From Mycobacterium sp. 852013-51886_SCH5428379 (GTDB taxonomy: Bacteria; Actinomycetota; Actinomycetes; Mycobacteriales; Mycobacteriaceae): 64,000 nt of DNA. The stretch covers positions 1-64,000 of the forward strand of contig NZ_LZSU01000043.1 of NCBI RefSeq assembly GCF_001665575.1. The letters run 5' to 3'. Of this stretch, positions 27,192 through 34,775 are shown one piece after another. The translations under genes and the position numbers were made by a program. Below the pieces are notes generated by a model. It had not been told where the DNA came from and made no database searches. It saw only the letters and a list, made by a program, of their open reading frames with translations. How positions within the stretch are numbered: position 1 is the stretch's first letter; each line of letters starts with the position of its first letter.

Positions 27192-28262
27192 TCAGGTGCC
27201 CGACGCCGGTTGCAGGCGGACCAGGACCTTGCCGGCTGTGCCGTCGCCCCGGGCGAGATCGGCGAACGCCTGCGGGCCGTCCTCGAGAGGCACCTGACGC
27301 GAGATCAGTTCTTCGAGTTCCGGTGGGGCGCCGGACACCCAGTGGGCCGCGTCGCGGAAATCCTGTGCCGAATAGGTGAAGCTACCGACCAGGGATCGCT
27401 CGTCGGTGCTGACTCTATACGCGGGCAGGACGAATTGCGGTGCGCCCATGCCGACGAGGCAGACCATGGCGCCGAGTTGCACCGACTCCAGGGCGGCCGC
27501 GACGGTCGGTTCGATACCGACGGCGTCGATCGCCACGGTAGCGGGGCCACCGAGAAGTCGTCGTACTTGTTCGGGCACCGGTCCGGTCTTCGGATCGATG
27601 GTCCGGGCGTGTAGACGTTCGCACAACGCCCGGCGGCCGGCGTCGGGTTCGCTCACCACGATGTCGCGGGCGCCCGCCATGCGGGCCGCCAGGATCGCCG
27701 ATTGTCCGATCGGTCCGCCGCCGAGGACGAGGACTGTCGAGGTGTGGTCGACGCCGACGCGGCGAACGGCATGAACGCCGACGGCGAGCGGTTCGATCAA
27801 GGCGCCGTATTCGACCGGCATGTCGGGACGGAGACGCACGACGTTGCGCGCCGGGACCGTGACGTACTGTGCGAACGCGGCCACGACGTCGGGCGCCACG
27901 CCGATGACGTACTTGTCCGGGCAGTGCTGCTCCCGCCCGGAGAACTCCGCCACGTGCTCAGCGGGCACGACGACCGGGTTGAAGGTCACCACATCGCCGA
28001 CGGTGAACTCTTGGGACGCAGCTTCAGTCCCCATTTCCGCGACGATGCCGACCGTCTCGTGGCCCATGATCTGGCCGGGGATACGGCGACCGTTCTCTCC
28101 GGTGTAACCGTGGATGTCCGAGCCGCAGATTCCGGTGGCGACGATCTCGATCAGGACCTCGTCGCCTGCCGGCGACGGCGTGCGGCGCTCCTGGACGGTC
28201 ATGCGGCCGAAGTCTTCGAGGACCAGAGCTTTCATGTCAGGGACAGGGGGCCGCACCGCCAT
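27192..28262 (-). CDS. Zinc-dependent alcohol dehydrogenase (MDR family, sorbitol/threonine dehydrogenase-like)
   Basis: A 356-aa medium-chain dehydrogenase. The catalytic zinc site is seen in GICGSDIHGY and GHETVGIV, and the Rossmann loop in VLVLGGGPIGQSA. The usual four-Cys structural-zinc loop is absent or reduced (only HCPDKY), as in the sorbitol-dehydrogenase branch. First gene of the operon with rhmD. It could oxidise a polyol, lactaldehyde or a sugar precursor of rhamnonate; the sequence does not decide. ATG 28262 is used; ATG 28235 (MKALVLEDFG) is the more usual family N-terminus and neither has a clear ribosome site. Confidence 0.82.
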   Translation of the reverse strand: MAVRPPVPDMKALVLEDFGRMTVQERRTPSPAGDEVLIEIVATGICGSDIHGYTGENGRRIPGQIMGHETVGIVAEMGTEAASQEFTVGDVVTFNPVVVPAEHVAEFSGREQHCPDKYVIGVAPDVVAAFAQYVTVPARNVVRLRPDMPVEYGALIEPLAVGVHAVRRVGVDHTSTVLVLGGGPIGQSAILAARMAGARDIVVSEPDAGRRALCERLHARTIDPKTGPVPEQVRRLLGGPATVAIDAVGIEPTVAAALESVQLGAMVCLVGMGAPQFVLPAYRVSTDERSLVGSFTYSAQDFRDAAHWVSGAPPELEELISRQVPLEDGPQAFADLARGDGTAGKVLVRLQPASGT

Positions 28263-28287
28263 GTGATACGGGTTACCCGCACCGTTC

Positions 28288-28318
28288 GGTGCTAAGCGTC
28301 ACACCGGAGGGGTACGCG
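28288..28318. promoter_or_regulatory. Second copy of the sugar-acid locus operator-like motif
   Basis: GTG-N8-CAC (28289-28302) leads into the block GTCACACCGGAGGGGTAC (28298-28315). The first copy at 22852-22870 is the same apart from a single inserted T. It lies about 27 bases upstream of the alcohol dehydrogenase start, well placed for control of the minus-strand operon. Confidence 0.5.
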
Positions 28319-28383
28319 GTTGGGATCTCGGTGCGGGTCTGCGGTAGCATTTCGACCGCTGCCGGGCGATCCTCGGCAGCGCG

Positions 28384-28459
<76 letters not shown>

Positions 28460-28467
28460 CAGGTCAG

Positions 28468-28500
28468 AGGCACTTTCCGGAGATTCGGAAAGTGCCTTTT
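28468..28500 (+). terminator. Element-supplied terminator behind tRNA-Pro
   Basis: The stem AGGCACTTTCCG (28468-28479) pairs perfectly with 28486-28497 around the loop GAGATT and runs into TTTT. It lies just inside the element and terminates the restored tRNA. It can also serve the oncoming integrase gene from the other side. Confidence 0.85.
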
Positions 28501-28507
28501 CTGCTCC

Positions 28508-28539
28508 GTACCCATACCCAGTACCCAAATCAGGTCGAA
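28508..28539. promoter_or_regulatory. Putative left arm-type integrase binding site
   Basis: GTACCCA occurs twice and TACCC three times within the block, which ends AAATCAGGTCGAA. A matching block (GTACCCAAACCCGTACCCAA followed by ATGAGCTCGAA) occurs at the right end, 40722-40752. Paired arm sites next to each att core are expected for a tyrosine integrase. Confidence 0.6.
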
Positions 28540-28546
28540 CGGGCGT

Positions 28547-29683
28547 TCACAATCCGAGCGCGGCACCCAGACCGTCGATGGCCGACCGGGCACTGTTGTC
28601 GGAGGTGTGGCCGTACAGGTCGCCCGTGATGCTGATGGAGGAGTGCCCAAGGAGGTCGCACACCGCCTTGATGTGGACGCCGGACTCCAGCCATGCCGTC
28701 GCCGCGGAGTGCCTCATCGTGTGGGAGGTCGCCTTGCCGACGCCGGCCTTCTTGGCTGCGATCTCAACCGTTCGCGTGATGTTTCGCGGGTCGACCATCG
28801 TGCCGAACTCGGTGCAGAACACCATGCCGGTATCGGTCCACTGATCACCGGCCGCGAGGCGCTCCTTAAGCTGCTGCTTGCGCCACGCTCGTAACTCCGT
28901 CACCAGGCCGGCATGCAAGGGCACCCGACGACGGGACCTCTCCGATTTCGGTGGCGTCAGGATCAGTCGCCCCTCCAGCCGGGACAGGTTGTGCCGAACC
29001 CGGAACTCACCCTTGTCGAGGTCGACGTCCGACCAAGCGAGTGCGCACACTTCACCTCGCCGCAGTCCGGTCGCGGCCATCAGCAGGATTGCAAGGTGGT
29101 AGCGCAACCCTTGCGCGGCTTCCAACAGAAGAACGACATCGCCCGCCGCGAGGTAACGGGCTTCGGTCTTGGGTGCCTTCGGACGTTTCACTTTGGCCGC
29201 CGGGTTTTCGCCGAGAAGCCCATCCCTGACCGCCACCTCAAGACCAGACCGAAGGACGGTGTAGCACTGCCTGACTGAGGAGGGAGCCAACTTCTGGCGG
29301 AGCTCAACGATCATCGCCTCGACGTCTGACGGCCTCAGGCGGTCCAGTCGCTTGACGCCGATCTTGCCGCCCTCCAGATGCTTGCGCGACAGGGTGCCGT
29401 AGGTCGACTTCGTGGACGGGGCGAGGTTGCCCGCCGCCAGTGAGTTCTCGCGCCACCGTGCCAGCCAGGAGGCAACCGTGTCGGGAGCGTCCTTCGCCGG
29501 TTTGCCTTCCTCGACGCGCTGCCGGACCTTCTTCAACTCCCGCCGGCATTCGGCTGCGGAAGCCGCGTACACGGACACTGACTTCAGCTCGTCGGTAGTC
29601 GTCTCGCGGTACGATAGGCGCCCCTCCCAGCGACCGTTAGGACGTTGCCGGACACTGCCTTCGCCGTTGGCCCGCTTAGCCAT
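28547..29683 (-). CDS. int: Tyrosine site-specific integrase
   Basis: A 378-aa phage-type integrase. The N-terminal arm-binding domain is MAKRANGEGSVRQRPNGRWE. The SAM-like core-binding domain spans about 70-160. The catalytic Arg is in ATGLRRGEVCAL, HxxR in SHTMRHSAATAWL, His in LLGHSSISIT and Tyr in DLYGHTSD. The stop lies 8 bases from the left arm site and ~90 bases from attL, the usual place. I chose ATG 29683, which overlaps the upstream HTH gene by 8 bases; the frame is open farther back but only into that gene. Confidence 0.95.
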   Translation of the reverse strand: MAKRANGEGSVRQRPNGRWEGRLSYRETTTDELKSVSVYAASAAECRRELKKVRQRVEEGKPAKDAPDTVASWLARWRENSLAAGNLAPSTKSTYGTLSRKHLEGGKIGVKRLDRLRPSDVEAMIVELRQKLAPSSVRQCYTVLRSGLEVAVRDGLLGENPAAKVKRPKAPKTEARYLAAGDVVLLLEAAQGLRYHLAILLMAATGLRRGEVCALAWSDVDLDKGEFRVRHNLSRLEGRLILTPPKSERSRRRVPLHAGLVTELRAWRKQQLKERLAAGDQWTDTGMVFCTEFGTMVDPRNITRTVEIAAKKAGVGKATSHTMRHSAATAWLESGVHIKAVCDLLGHSSISITGDLYGHTSDNSARSAIDGLGAALGL

Positions 29684-30251
29684 GCAGATAGCCCTCTTCC
29701 CTCGCTTTGGCGATGTAGCGGAGCGCGGTTCGCTCATGTACCTGAAACGCAGCCGCTACGGCAGCGGTGCGCCGACCTTCCGGCGCACCACGGTGAATCT
29801 CGGCAACTCGCTTGATTCGCTCGTCGGTTACCGTGCGGCGGGATGCAGCTCGGTTGGCTGCCTTGCGTGCCTCGGCCGGCGACATCTCATACTCCTCGCC
29901 ATCGGGCGTGAAGGCGGCGATCCCGATGGCGCTGTAGACGGTCTCACGGATGTCGTCGAGGCGAATGGCGTGCAGATCTCTGGTCAGCAACCCGGCAGCT
30001 TCGGCGCGCAACGTCACACTTGTGCACTCAGGAACGCCGCGTTGGATCTCCCACGCTACCTCCAGCCCGTCCCGGCGGTACAGAGCCTTCCTGCACGCGA
30101 CTCCATCACCCATAGGAACCAGGTCTTTGAAGTCCGCGATCACGACGACTGCGCCATCGCGCAGCGGTATCTCGTAGTTCTTCGTCGAGACGGTCTTCCA
30201 CCCGTCGTCCTCGGGAGGTGACAATGGAAAATCCTCTCTGTCATGCGTCAT
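29676..30251 (-). CDS. Helix-turn-helix protein of the integrase operon
   Basis: A 191-aa protein without a family I can name. The N-terminal ~110 residues are mixed alpha/beta (VVVIADFKDLVPMGDGVACR). The C-terminus has a likely HTH: TAAVAAAFQVHERTALRYIAKARE. Proteins of this shape sit beside integrases in actinobacterial elements, and control of excision or copy number is plausible. ATG 30251 lies next to a cluster of CTGTCAT repeats and has no Shine-Dalgarno. It is divergent from the Xis-like gene. Confidence 0.65.
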   Translation of the reverse strand: MTHDREDFPLSPPEDDGWKTVSTKNYEIPLRDGAVVVIADFKDLVPMGDGVACRKALYRRDGLEVAWEIQRGVPECTSVTLRAEAAGLLTRDLHAIRLDDIRETVYSAIGIAAFTPDGEEYEMSPAEARKAANRAASRRTVTDERIKRVAEIHRGAPEGRRTAAVAAAFQVHERTALRYIAKAREEGYLHG

Positions 30252-30271
30252 CTGTCATATTCACATGACAG
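30238..30271. promoter_or_regulatory. Operator-like CTGTCAT repeats in the divergent control region
   Basis: CTGTCAT occurs at 30238-30244 and 30252-30258, and its inverse ATGACAG at 30265-30271. The last two form TGTCAT-N6-ATGACA. The array covers the start codon of the minus-strand HTH gene and lies ~60 bases upstream of the Xis-like gene, the right place for an autoregulatory switch. Confidence 0.5.
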
Positions 30272-30330
30272 ACTAGCAGACGCATCCGCCGATGCGCGGC
30301 GGAGCATCCTTGAACGGAGAAATACGAAAG

Positions 30331-30549
30331 ATGATTGATGGCCGACTGTTGCTGCCTTATGAAGAGGCCAGAGGGGTCCTCGGCGGTATCGGCAAGACGA
30401 AACTGTACGAGCTGGTCGCTAGTTCGGAAATCGAACAAGTCAAGATCGGGGCGCGCGGCTTCATCACTGCCAGGTCGCTGTCGGCTTACGTAGCTCGACT
30501 GTGCGAACTGCCGGCGGTGGACGGCGTGATGGGTAGTGCCGTCGCATGA
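30331..30549 (+). CDS. Excisionase-like small HTH protein
   Basis: A 72-aa protein. MIDGRLLLPYEEARGVLGGI followed by GKTKLYELV and IKIGARGFI-like VKIGARGFITARSLSAYV is the layout of a winged-helix Xis/MerR-type (helix_turn_helix_17) protein. In such elements it bends DNA at att sites for excision. ATG 30331 follows GAAAG; a TTG at 30310 would add 7 residues. The stop overlaps the RepA-like gene (ATGA). Confidence 0.8.
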   Translation: MIDGRLLLPYEEARGVLGGIGKTKLYELVASSEIEQVKIGARGFITARSLSAYVARLCELPAVDGVMGSAVA

Positions 30550-31958
30550 GCGGCACTGGAGAATGGGAGTGCGTCCTGGACTCCACGGGGCTGAACGACG
30601 TTCCCCGTCAGGATCGGCGGGAGCCCGTGAAGTCTTTCCTGCAAGCTCTCGACGGAGAGTCGCGGCTGCAACGCCCGATCAGGGCCACGACCGCGTCCTC
30701 CACGCGATATGGGACAAAGGCGCTGAGGGAGGAATGCGACGCCGTCGCCAACACCGCAGAGGGCAGCCGCAACGACCGCCTGAACCGGGCCGCTTTCACA
30801 ATGGGCCAGCTCGTCGGTGGTGGCGAACTGGCGGAGCATGAGGTCGTGGAACAATTGAGCGACGCCGGACGTCGGGCGGGCCTCGACGACCGAGAGATCC
30901 ACGCAACCATCAGATCCGGCACGCAGACGGGCATGAAGGTTCCGCGCCACGGCACAGGACAGCCAGCGAAGCCGACCGCGGGGCTCGCCTCCCGACTACT
31001 CAGCCGGGGTTGCCTGCGCAACCTTCCGAAGCCCATGCCGCTGATCGACAACGTGCTGGATCAAGGGACGACGGCGGTGCTCTACGGAAAGTGGGGCACA
31101 GGGAAGAGTTTCGTCGCACTCGACTGGGCCGCCAGCGTCTCTACCGGCCGGCGCTGGCAGGGCCGTTCGACTGCTCAGCGGCGCGTGCTGTACGTCGCCG
31201 CCGAAGGTGCCCAAGGGCTGCAGAAGCGGTTGGACGCCTGGGAGGTCGGGCGGGAGCGTGCCATCGACGACCAACAGCTGAGCGTGCTGCCGGTGGCGGT
31301 CAATCTGTTGAACGGCGGCGAGGTCATCGAACTGTGCGACATCATCCGCGACGGCGGCTTTGGCTTCATCGTGTTGGATACGTTGGCCCGTTGTATGGTA
31401 GGGGCCGACGAGAACTCAGCAAAGGACACTGGCATCGCGGTCAGCGCGATGGCGCAACTGGTTCAGGCCACACCGAACGCGCGCGGCGTCGTCCTCGGTA
31501 TTCACCACACAGGCAAGGACGGCAAGACGTTGCGCGGGTCGTCGGCGATCGAAGGTGCTGCCGACACGGTGTACTCGATCAAGGCCGGCGGCGTCGGGTT
31601 CGAACTGATCCGCGAGAAGCGTAAAGATGGACCGCAGTACGATCATCATGGCCTCAAGCTCGATCCGGTTGCGGAATCGTGTGTGGTGTCGAACTATTCG
31701 GCGGGTGGGGGTATGGGCGACCGTGCGATGAAGCTCGCCCTCACCATGCTTCACCACTTACCCCCAGCCGGTGCGACATACTCCAAGCTCCGAAAAGCAG
31801 CAGTCGACAACGGTCAGACCCCGTCGACATTCGAACGCGCACTGACTGACCTGCGGGAGTCCGAGCACGTCGCAAAGGACGGAGCGCTTTACGCGCTCAC
31901 CGACGCTGGAAGAGCGTGGGCGTCAACCCTCACCTACCCCCAGACTCCACTTCTCTGA
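30546..31958 (+). CDS. RepA-like AAA/RecA-fold ATPase (element replication)
   Basis: A 470-aa protein. Residues ~65-135 resemble the helical linker at the end of primase-polymerases (NRAAFTMGQLVGGGELAEHE, then GLDDREIHATIRSG). Residues ~165-390 are a RecA-fold ATPase: Walker A GKWGTGKS, Walker B FIVLDTLAR, then GVVLGIHHTGKDGKTLRGSSA. The C-terminus looks like a winged helix. The family (RepA/AAA_25) drives plasmid or satellite replication. It starts at ATG 30546, overlapping the Xis-like gene. Confidence 0.85.
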   Translation: MSGTGEWECVLDSTGLNDVPRQDRREPVKSFLQALDGESRLQRPIRATTASSTRYGTKALREECDAVANTAEGSRNDRLNRAAFTMGQLVGGGELAEHEVVEQLSDAGRRAGLDDREIHATIRSGTQTGMKVPRHGTGQPAKPTAGLASRLLSRGCLRNLPKPMPLIDNVLDQGTTAVLYGKWGTGKSFVALDWAASVSTGRRWQGRSTAQRRVLYVAAEGAQGLQKRLDAWEVGRERAIDDQQLSVLPVAVNLLNGGEVIELCDIIRDGGFGFIVLDTLARCMVGADENSAKDTGIAVSAMAQLVQATPNARGVVLGIHHTGKDGKTLRGSSAIEGAADTVYSIKAGGVGFELIREKRKDGPQYDHHGLKLDPVAESCVVSNYSAGGGMGDRAMKLALTMLHHLPPAGATYSKLRKAAVDNGQTPSTFERALTDLRESEHVAKDGALYALTDAGRAWASTLTYPQTPLL

Positions 31959-31975
31959 GCCGAGCCACCCCCACA

Positions 31976-31999
31976 CCCCCCGTTCTTTAGAACGGGGGG
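31976..31999 (+). terminator. Hairpin after the RepA-like gene
   Basis: CCCCCCGTTCT (31976-31986) pairs with AGAACGGGGGG (31989-31999), a perfect 11-bp stem 18 bases after the stop. It has no T-run, as is common for mycobacterial terminators. Confidence 0.6.
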
Positions 32000-32281
32000 C
32001 TGGGGGACGGTGGGTCAAAAAGTCGTTGATCAACTGCCGTCGAGCCAGTGGGTCGCCGGATTCAGAGAGTCGGAGGACTCAGAGGCTCACCCCGTTGAGC
32101 GTTTGGCCTGTGAACACACAATGGTGCGGCCGTGGGGTCCGCATCTGCGGCCCGTATTCGCCTGTGCGTCGATCACCGGAAGCCCCCCTGCGGTTCGCGG
32201 CCACGGTCGTGAGCTGCGGGTCTTACGGATCGAATCCTTCTGGCCAGCCATCGTTCGTGACACTGCGAACGGCTCCGATCC
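32000..32281. other. Gap between the replication module and the cargo, no gene recognised
   Basis: An open frame exists at 32010-32339 (+), but it lacks a ribosome site, its product has no family resemblance, and it runs across the end of the DUF732 gene. I see only a small GGG-CCGC/GCGG-CCC hairpin near 32136-32155. Confidence 0.5.
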
Positions 32282-32644
32282 TTACGAGTATCCCCGCGTT
32301 GGCGGCGTTGACTGCGTTGGAATCTTGCCATCGCGATAGTCATAGATCGTCTGTAGCTGGTCGGGGCACATGAAGTGCGCCGCAGCATAAGTGATGATCA
32401 CTGTCTCTTTAGCCACGTAGCCAGCACTGACTGCCGGCGATCCCGCGTATTGCGGGCTAATCTGTTGCCGCAGGTTGGAACAGATGCGCTTGCCGACGTC
32501 GATAATCTCGGAGATGTCCTCGTAGTAGATGCCCTGTTCATCGAGACCGTTGACGAAGTCCCATTGGTCAGCCTCGGCCGGCGCAGCGAAAACGACAGCC
32601 GCGGTGATAGCGGCGAAGGCTGTGCTCATCTTCTTGAACACCAT
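32282..32644 (-). CDS. Secreted DUF732-family protein
   Basis: A 120-aa exported protein. A signal peptide (MVFKKMSTAFAAITAAVVFA with cleavage after AEA) is followed by DQWDFVNGLDEQGIYYE and two Cys residues (RICSNL, FMCPDQ) that probably form a disulfide. These are the marks of mycobacterial DUF732 proteins, which are small, secreted and of unknown role. GGAGGAG stands just upstream; ATG 32644 or the adjacent GTG 32641 may start it. As element cargo it would act at the cell envelope. Confidence 0.8.
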   Translation of the reverse strand: MVFKKMSTAFAAITAAVVFAAPAEADQWDFVNGLDEQGIYYEDISEIIDVGKRICSNLRQQISPQYAGSPAVSAGYVAKETVIITYAAAHFMCPDQLQTIYDYRDGKIPTQSTPPTRGYS

Positions 32645-33062
32645 CTCTCCTCCGAATTGCTCTGGTGGTGCGCGCCCCGTAAGTGTGTCAGCTGGCACTG
32701 TACGAGGATGGCGTTACTGCCTTCCTGGATCGGGGCCGGCGGTACGAACCCCTTTCGTGTGTTACTCCGATCCTTCGGGAGAAAAGATCGGGATACAGGA
32801 TGTCGCCGTACTTCGCCGGTCGAACTTTCGACCCGCCCCCTGGGTAGGGCTGCACGCCCGCCGTAGACACCGACTCGCTTGTTCTACCCAGACAGGTGGG
32901 CGGTCGTGAAATCGGACTCTGTCGGAGCGCGTCTTAGCTCCCACCACAGTCGGACATCAACAACATGGGAACGTCATGGAAGCATCGGTGCGTGTTGTCT
33001 GAACGAGGGGTTGTGTCGCGGACATCGGTAGACGGTCCTTCGGACCCCCGCTTGAGGCCAGC
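32645..33062. other. 418-bp stretch without a recognised gene
   Basis: Short frames exist on both strands, but none has a start signal or family features. I notice GGTCGA-N4-TCGACC (32818-32833 region) and a small GGTCC-TTC-GGACC hairpin near 33034-33046, 17 bases before the TIR-like gene's end. The hairpin could help termination. Confidence 0.5.
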
Positions 33063-33653
33063 CTAGGGGCATGCCGCACTGCTCAGACGTCGAGGTCGTG
33101 AGTTGTTGATGAGATGGTTTCGACTTGTCCGCGCGTTGAAAGCGTCACTGATCCACCCTCGCAGAGTCGCTTTCGAACCAGGGTACGAATACCATCTGGC
33201 GTAGCCGACGTCAGTAGCATTCCCATCTCGCTCGATGTTGTCCTCAACACGGGCCTGCAATTTCCCGCCGCCCGGAAGTTGAACAGCAAGCAGGCCATTC
33301 ACCCTGCTAAGCTTGCTGCTGCGAAGTGAGGAATATACTTCCCAGTCGACGTATCGACGCGCCCACGTGCAATTTCCAACGAGGACAATGGTTACGGTCG
33401 AATCGGCTAAGTACTTCGACCGTATCCGATCCATAATGTAATCCGAATCTTCGCTGTCGATGAAGTCATCTTCATCGGTCACACCGATTGTCTTAGCTAT
33501 GAATTCCGTGCCAAAATCGCTTATGAACTGGGTGACTTGATCAACGTCCGCGGCGTGATAGGAAATGAAGCACTTGTGCCGCGTTATGTCAACCTTCGAC
33601 GCTGCAACCCGGTCGGCATACGCTTGCAGTTGTCGCTGTTGATAGTGCCCCAC
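33063..33653 (-). CDS. TIR-like DUF1863 (ThsB/MTH538-type) protein
   Basis: A 196-aa protein with a DUF1863 TIR-like domain at residues ~25-135. HKCFISYHAADVDQVTQFI is strand A and its loop. DEDDFIDSEDSDYIMDRIRS and DSTVTIVLVGNCTWARRYVD follow, then WEVYSSL with the Glu expected at the NADase active site. This is the Thoeris ThsB type, which makes a cyclic-ADP-ribose-like signal on phage infection. Start GTG 33653 has AAGGGGGG 4 bases upstream. Its starts are back to back, 69 bases apart, with a SLATT-type membrane protein. Signalling to that protein is inference. Confidence 0.85.
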   Translation of the reverse strand: MGHYQQRQLQAYADRVAASKVDITRHKCFISYHAADVDQVTQFISDFGTEFIAKTIGVTDEDDFIDSEDSDYIMDRIRSKYLADSTVTIVLVGNCTWARRYVDWEVYSSLRSSKLSRVNGLLAVQLPGGGKLQARVEDNIERDGNATDVGYARWYSYPGSKATLRGWISDAFNARTSRNHLINNSRPRRLSSAACP

Positions 33654-33722
33654 TGGCCCCCCTTGATCTCGTTACACTTCGATCGTATCGCGCAAGAGCC
33701 AGGGAGAGGTCCTGATCGCACC

Positions 33723-34616
33723 GTGACCACAGTTCGCGCCGTTCCAGATTCGGTCATGCCGCACTTGTTCCAAGCAGCCGACAAGGCTTCGTTGCAGGCG
33801 CAGCACTCCTACATCAAAGGGACTCGCAACCGCCTGCTGATGCTCAGTGGTGCCGCCGTAATGGGGGTTCTCTCGTGGAGGGTGGGCGGTGGGCACGTTG
33901 ATTTGTTTGGCATCGTCGGAGTGGTCGCCTTCCTTATTGCCACCCTGACAGAACTCGACAGTTGGAGGTCCAGGCCCGACAAAGCCTGGTACGACGGTAG
34001 GGCTGTGGCCGAGTCCGCTAAGACGCTGGCGTGGAAGTTTGCCGTCGGCGCATTGCCGTTCCCCATCGAGATGGAGCTTACGGAAGCACGACGAGCTTTG
34101 ATAAGCCGATTCCAATCGATCCGAGACGAGTTCGAAGGCTTAGAACTAGAGGCACTACCGGCCGCGGCTGTATCAGATTGGATGCTTCAACAACGGGGGT
34201 CCAACCTGGAAGATCGCCGGCGAACCTATCTGGTTGCGAGGATCAAGGATCAGCAAGAGTGGTACTCGGCAAAAGCGGCGTTGAACAAGAGGCGATCCAA
34301 GCGGTGGCGATTCGCTCTCGTCGCCTTCGAGATAGCGGGAGCGGTGACTTCATTGTTGGCCGCCTTGATCGAGAACATGTTAGCACTTTCGCCAGCGCTA
34401 GCAGCGGTGGTTGCGGCGATGGTCGCTTGGACAGGTGCTAAACAATACGACTTCAACGCACGGGCCTACTCGGCTGCAATCAGTGACCTAGTGCACGCCG
34501 AGGAGAAGCTTAAACTCGCAGAAGACGAAGCATCCTGGGCGAAAGAAGTGGACGACGCAGAGGAAGCAATCAGTCGCGAGCATGTCGTTTGGTGGGCCAC
34601 CCGTTCCCGGATCTGA
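33723..34616 (+). CDS. DUF4231/SLATT membrane protein, probable pore-type effector
   Basis: A 297-aa membrane protein. Two helices lie at roughly residues 36-78 (LLMLSGAAVMGVLSWRV and FGIVGVVAFLIATLTELDSW) and two at roughly 195-240 (FALVAFEIAGAVTSLLAALI and ALAAVVAAMVAWTGAKQYD). They are separated by helical segments, with a charged coiled tail. This is the DUF4231 layout of paired SLATT modules. SLATT proteins were predicted as membrane effectors in nucleotide-signal immune systems. GTG 33723 is used; ATG 33756 is also possible. It faces the TIR-like gene, as in a two-gene defence unit. Confidence 0.75.
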   Translation: MTTVRAVPDSVMPHLFQAADKASLQAQHSYIKGTRNRLLMLSGAAVMGVLSWRVGGGHVDLFGIVGVVAFLIATLTELDSWRSRPDKAWYDGRAVAESAKTLAWKFAVGALPFPIEMELTEARRALISRFQSIRDEFEGLELEALPAAAVSDWMLQQRGSNLEDRRRTYLVARIKDQQEWYSAKAALNKRRSKRWRFALVAFEIAGAVTSLLAALIENMLALSPALAAVVAAMVAWTGAKQYDFNARAYSAAISDLVHAEEKLKLAEDEASWAKEVDDAEEAISREHVVWWATRSRI

Positions 34617-34720
34617 CGATCGCGCACCAGCGTTATGCTCGCAGGAAGATTGTCGGTCGCGTGGGGTGACCGCTAAGCAAATCTTGTACCGGCTCCTTAA
34701 ACGGCGAGTTCGACTTTTGC

Positions 34721-34750
34721 TTACGCTCCCAGGATCTTACGCTCCCAGGA
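34721..34750. repeat. 16-bp tandem duplication
   Basis: TTACGCTCCCAGGA at 34721-34734 is repeated exactly at 34737-34750 with a 16-base period. It lies in the 159-bp gap between the convergent SLATT and SEFIR-FtsK genes. Probably a small slippage duplication. Confidence 0.8.
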
Positions 34751-34775
34751 ATAGCCCCTCATTAGTAGCTACTGC

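Noticed and set aside
32010..32339. 109-codon plus-strand gene after the RepA-like ATPase
   Set aside because: No ribosome site, no recognisable family, and it overlaps the 3' end of the DUF732 gene.
32818..32833. LexA/SOS box in the element
   Set aside because: GGTCGA-N4-TCGACC does not match the mycobacterial SOS consensus TCGAAC-N4-GTTCGA.
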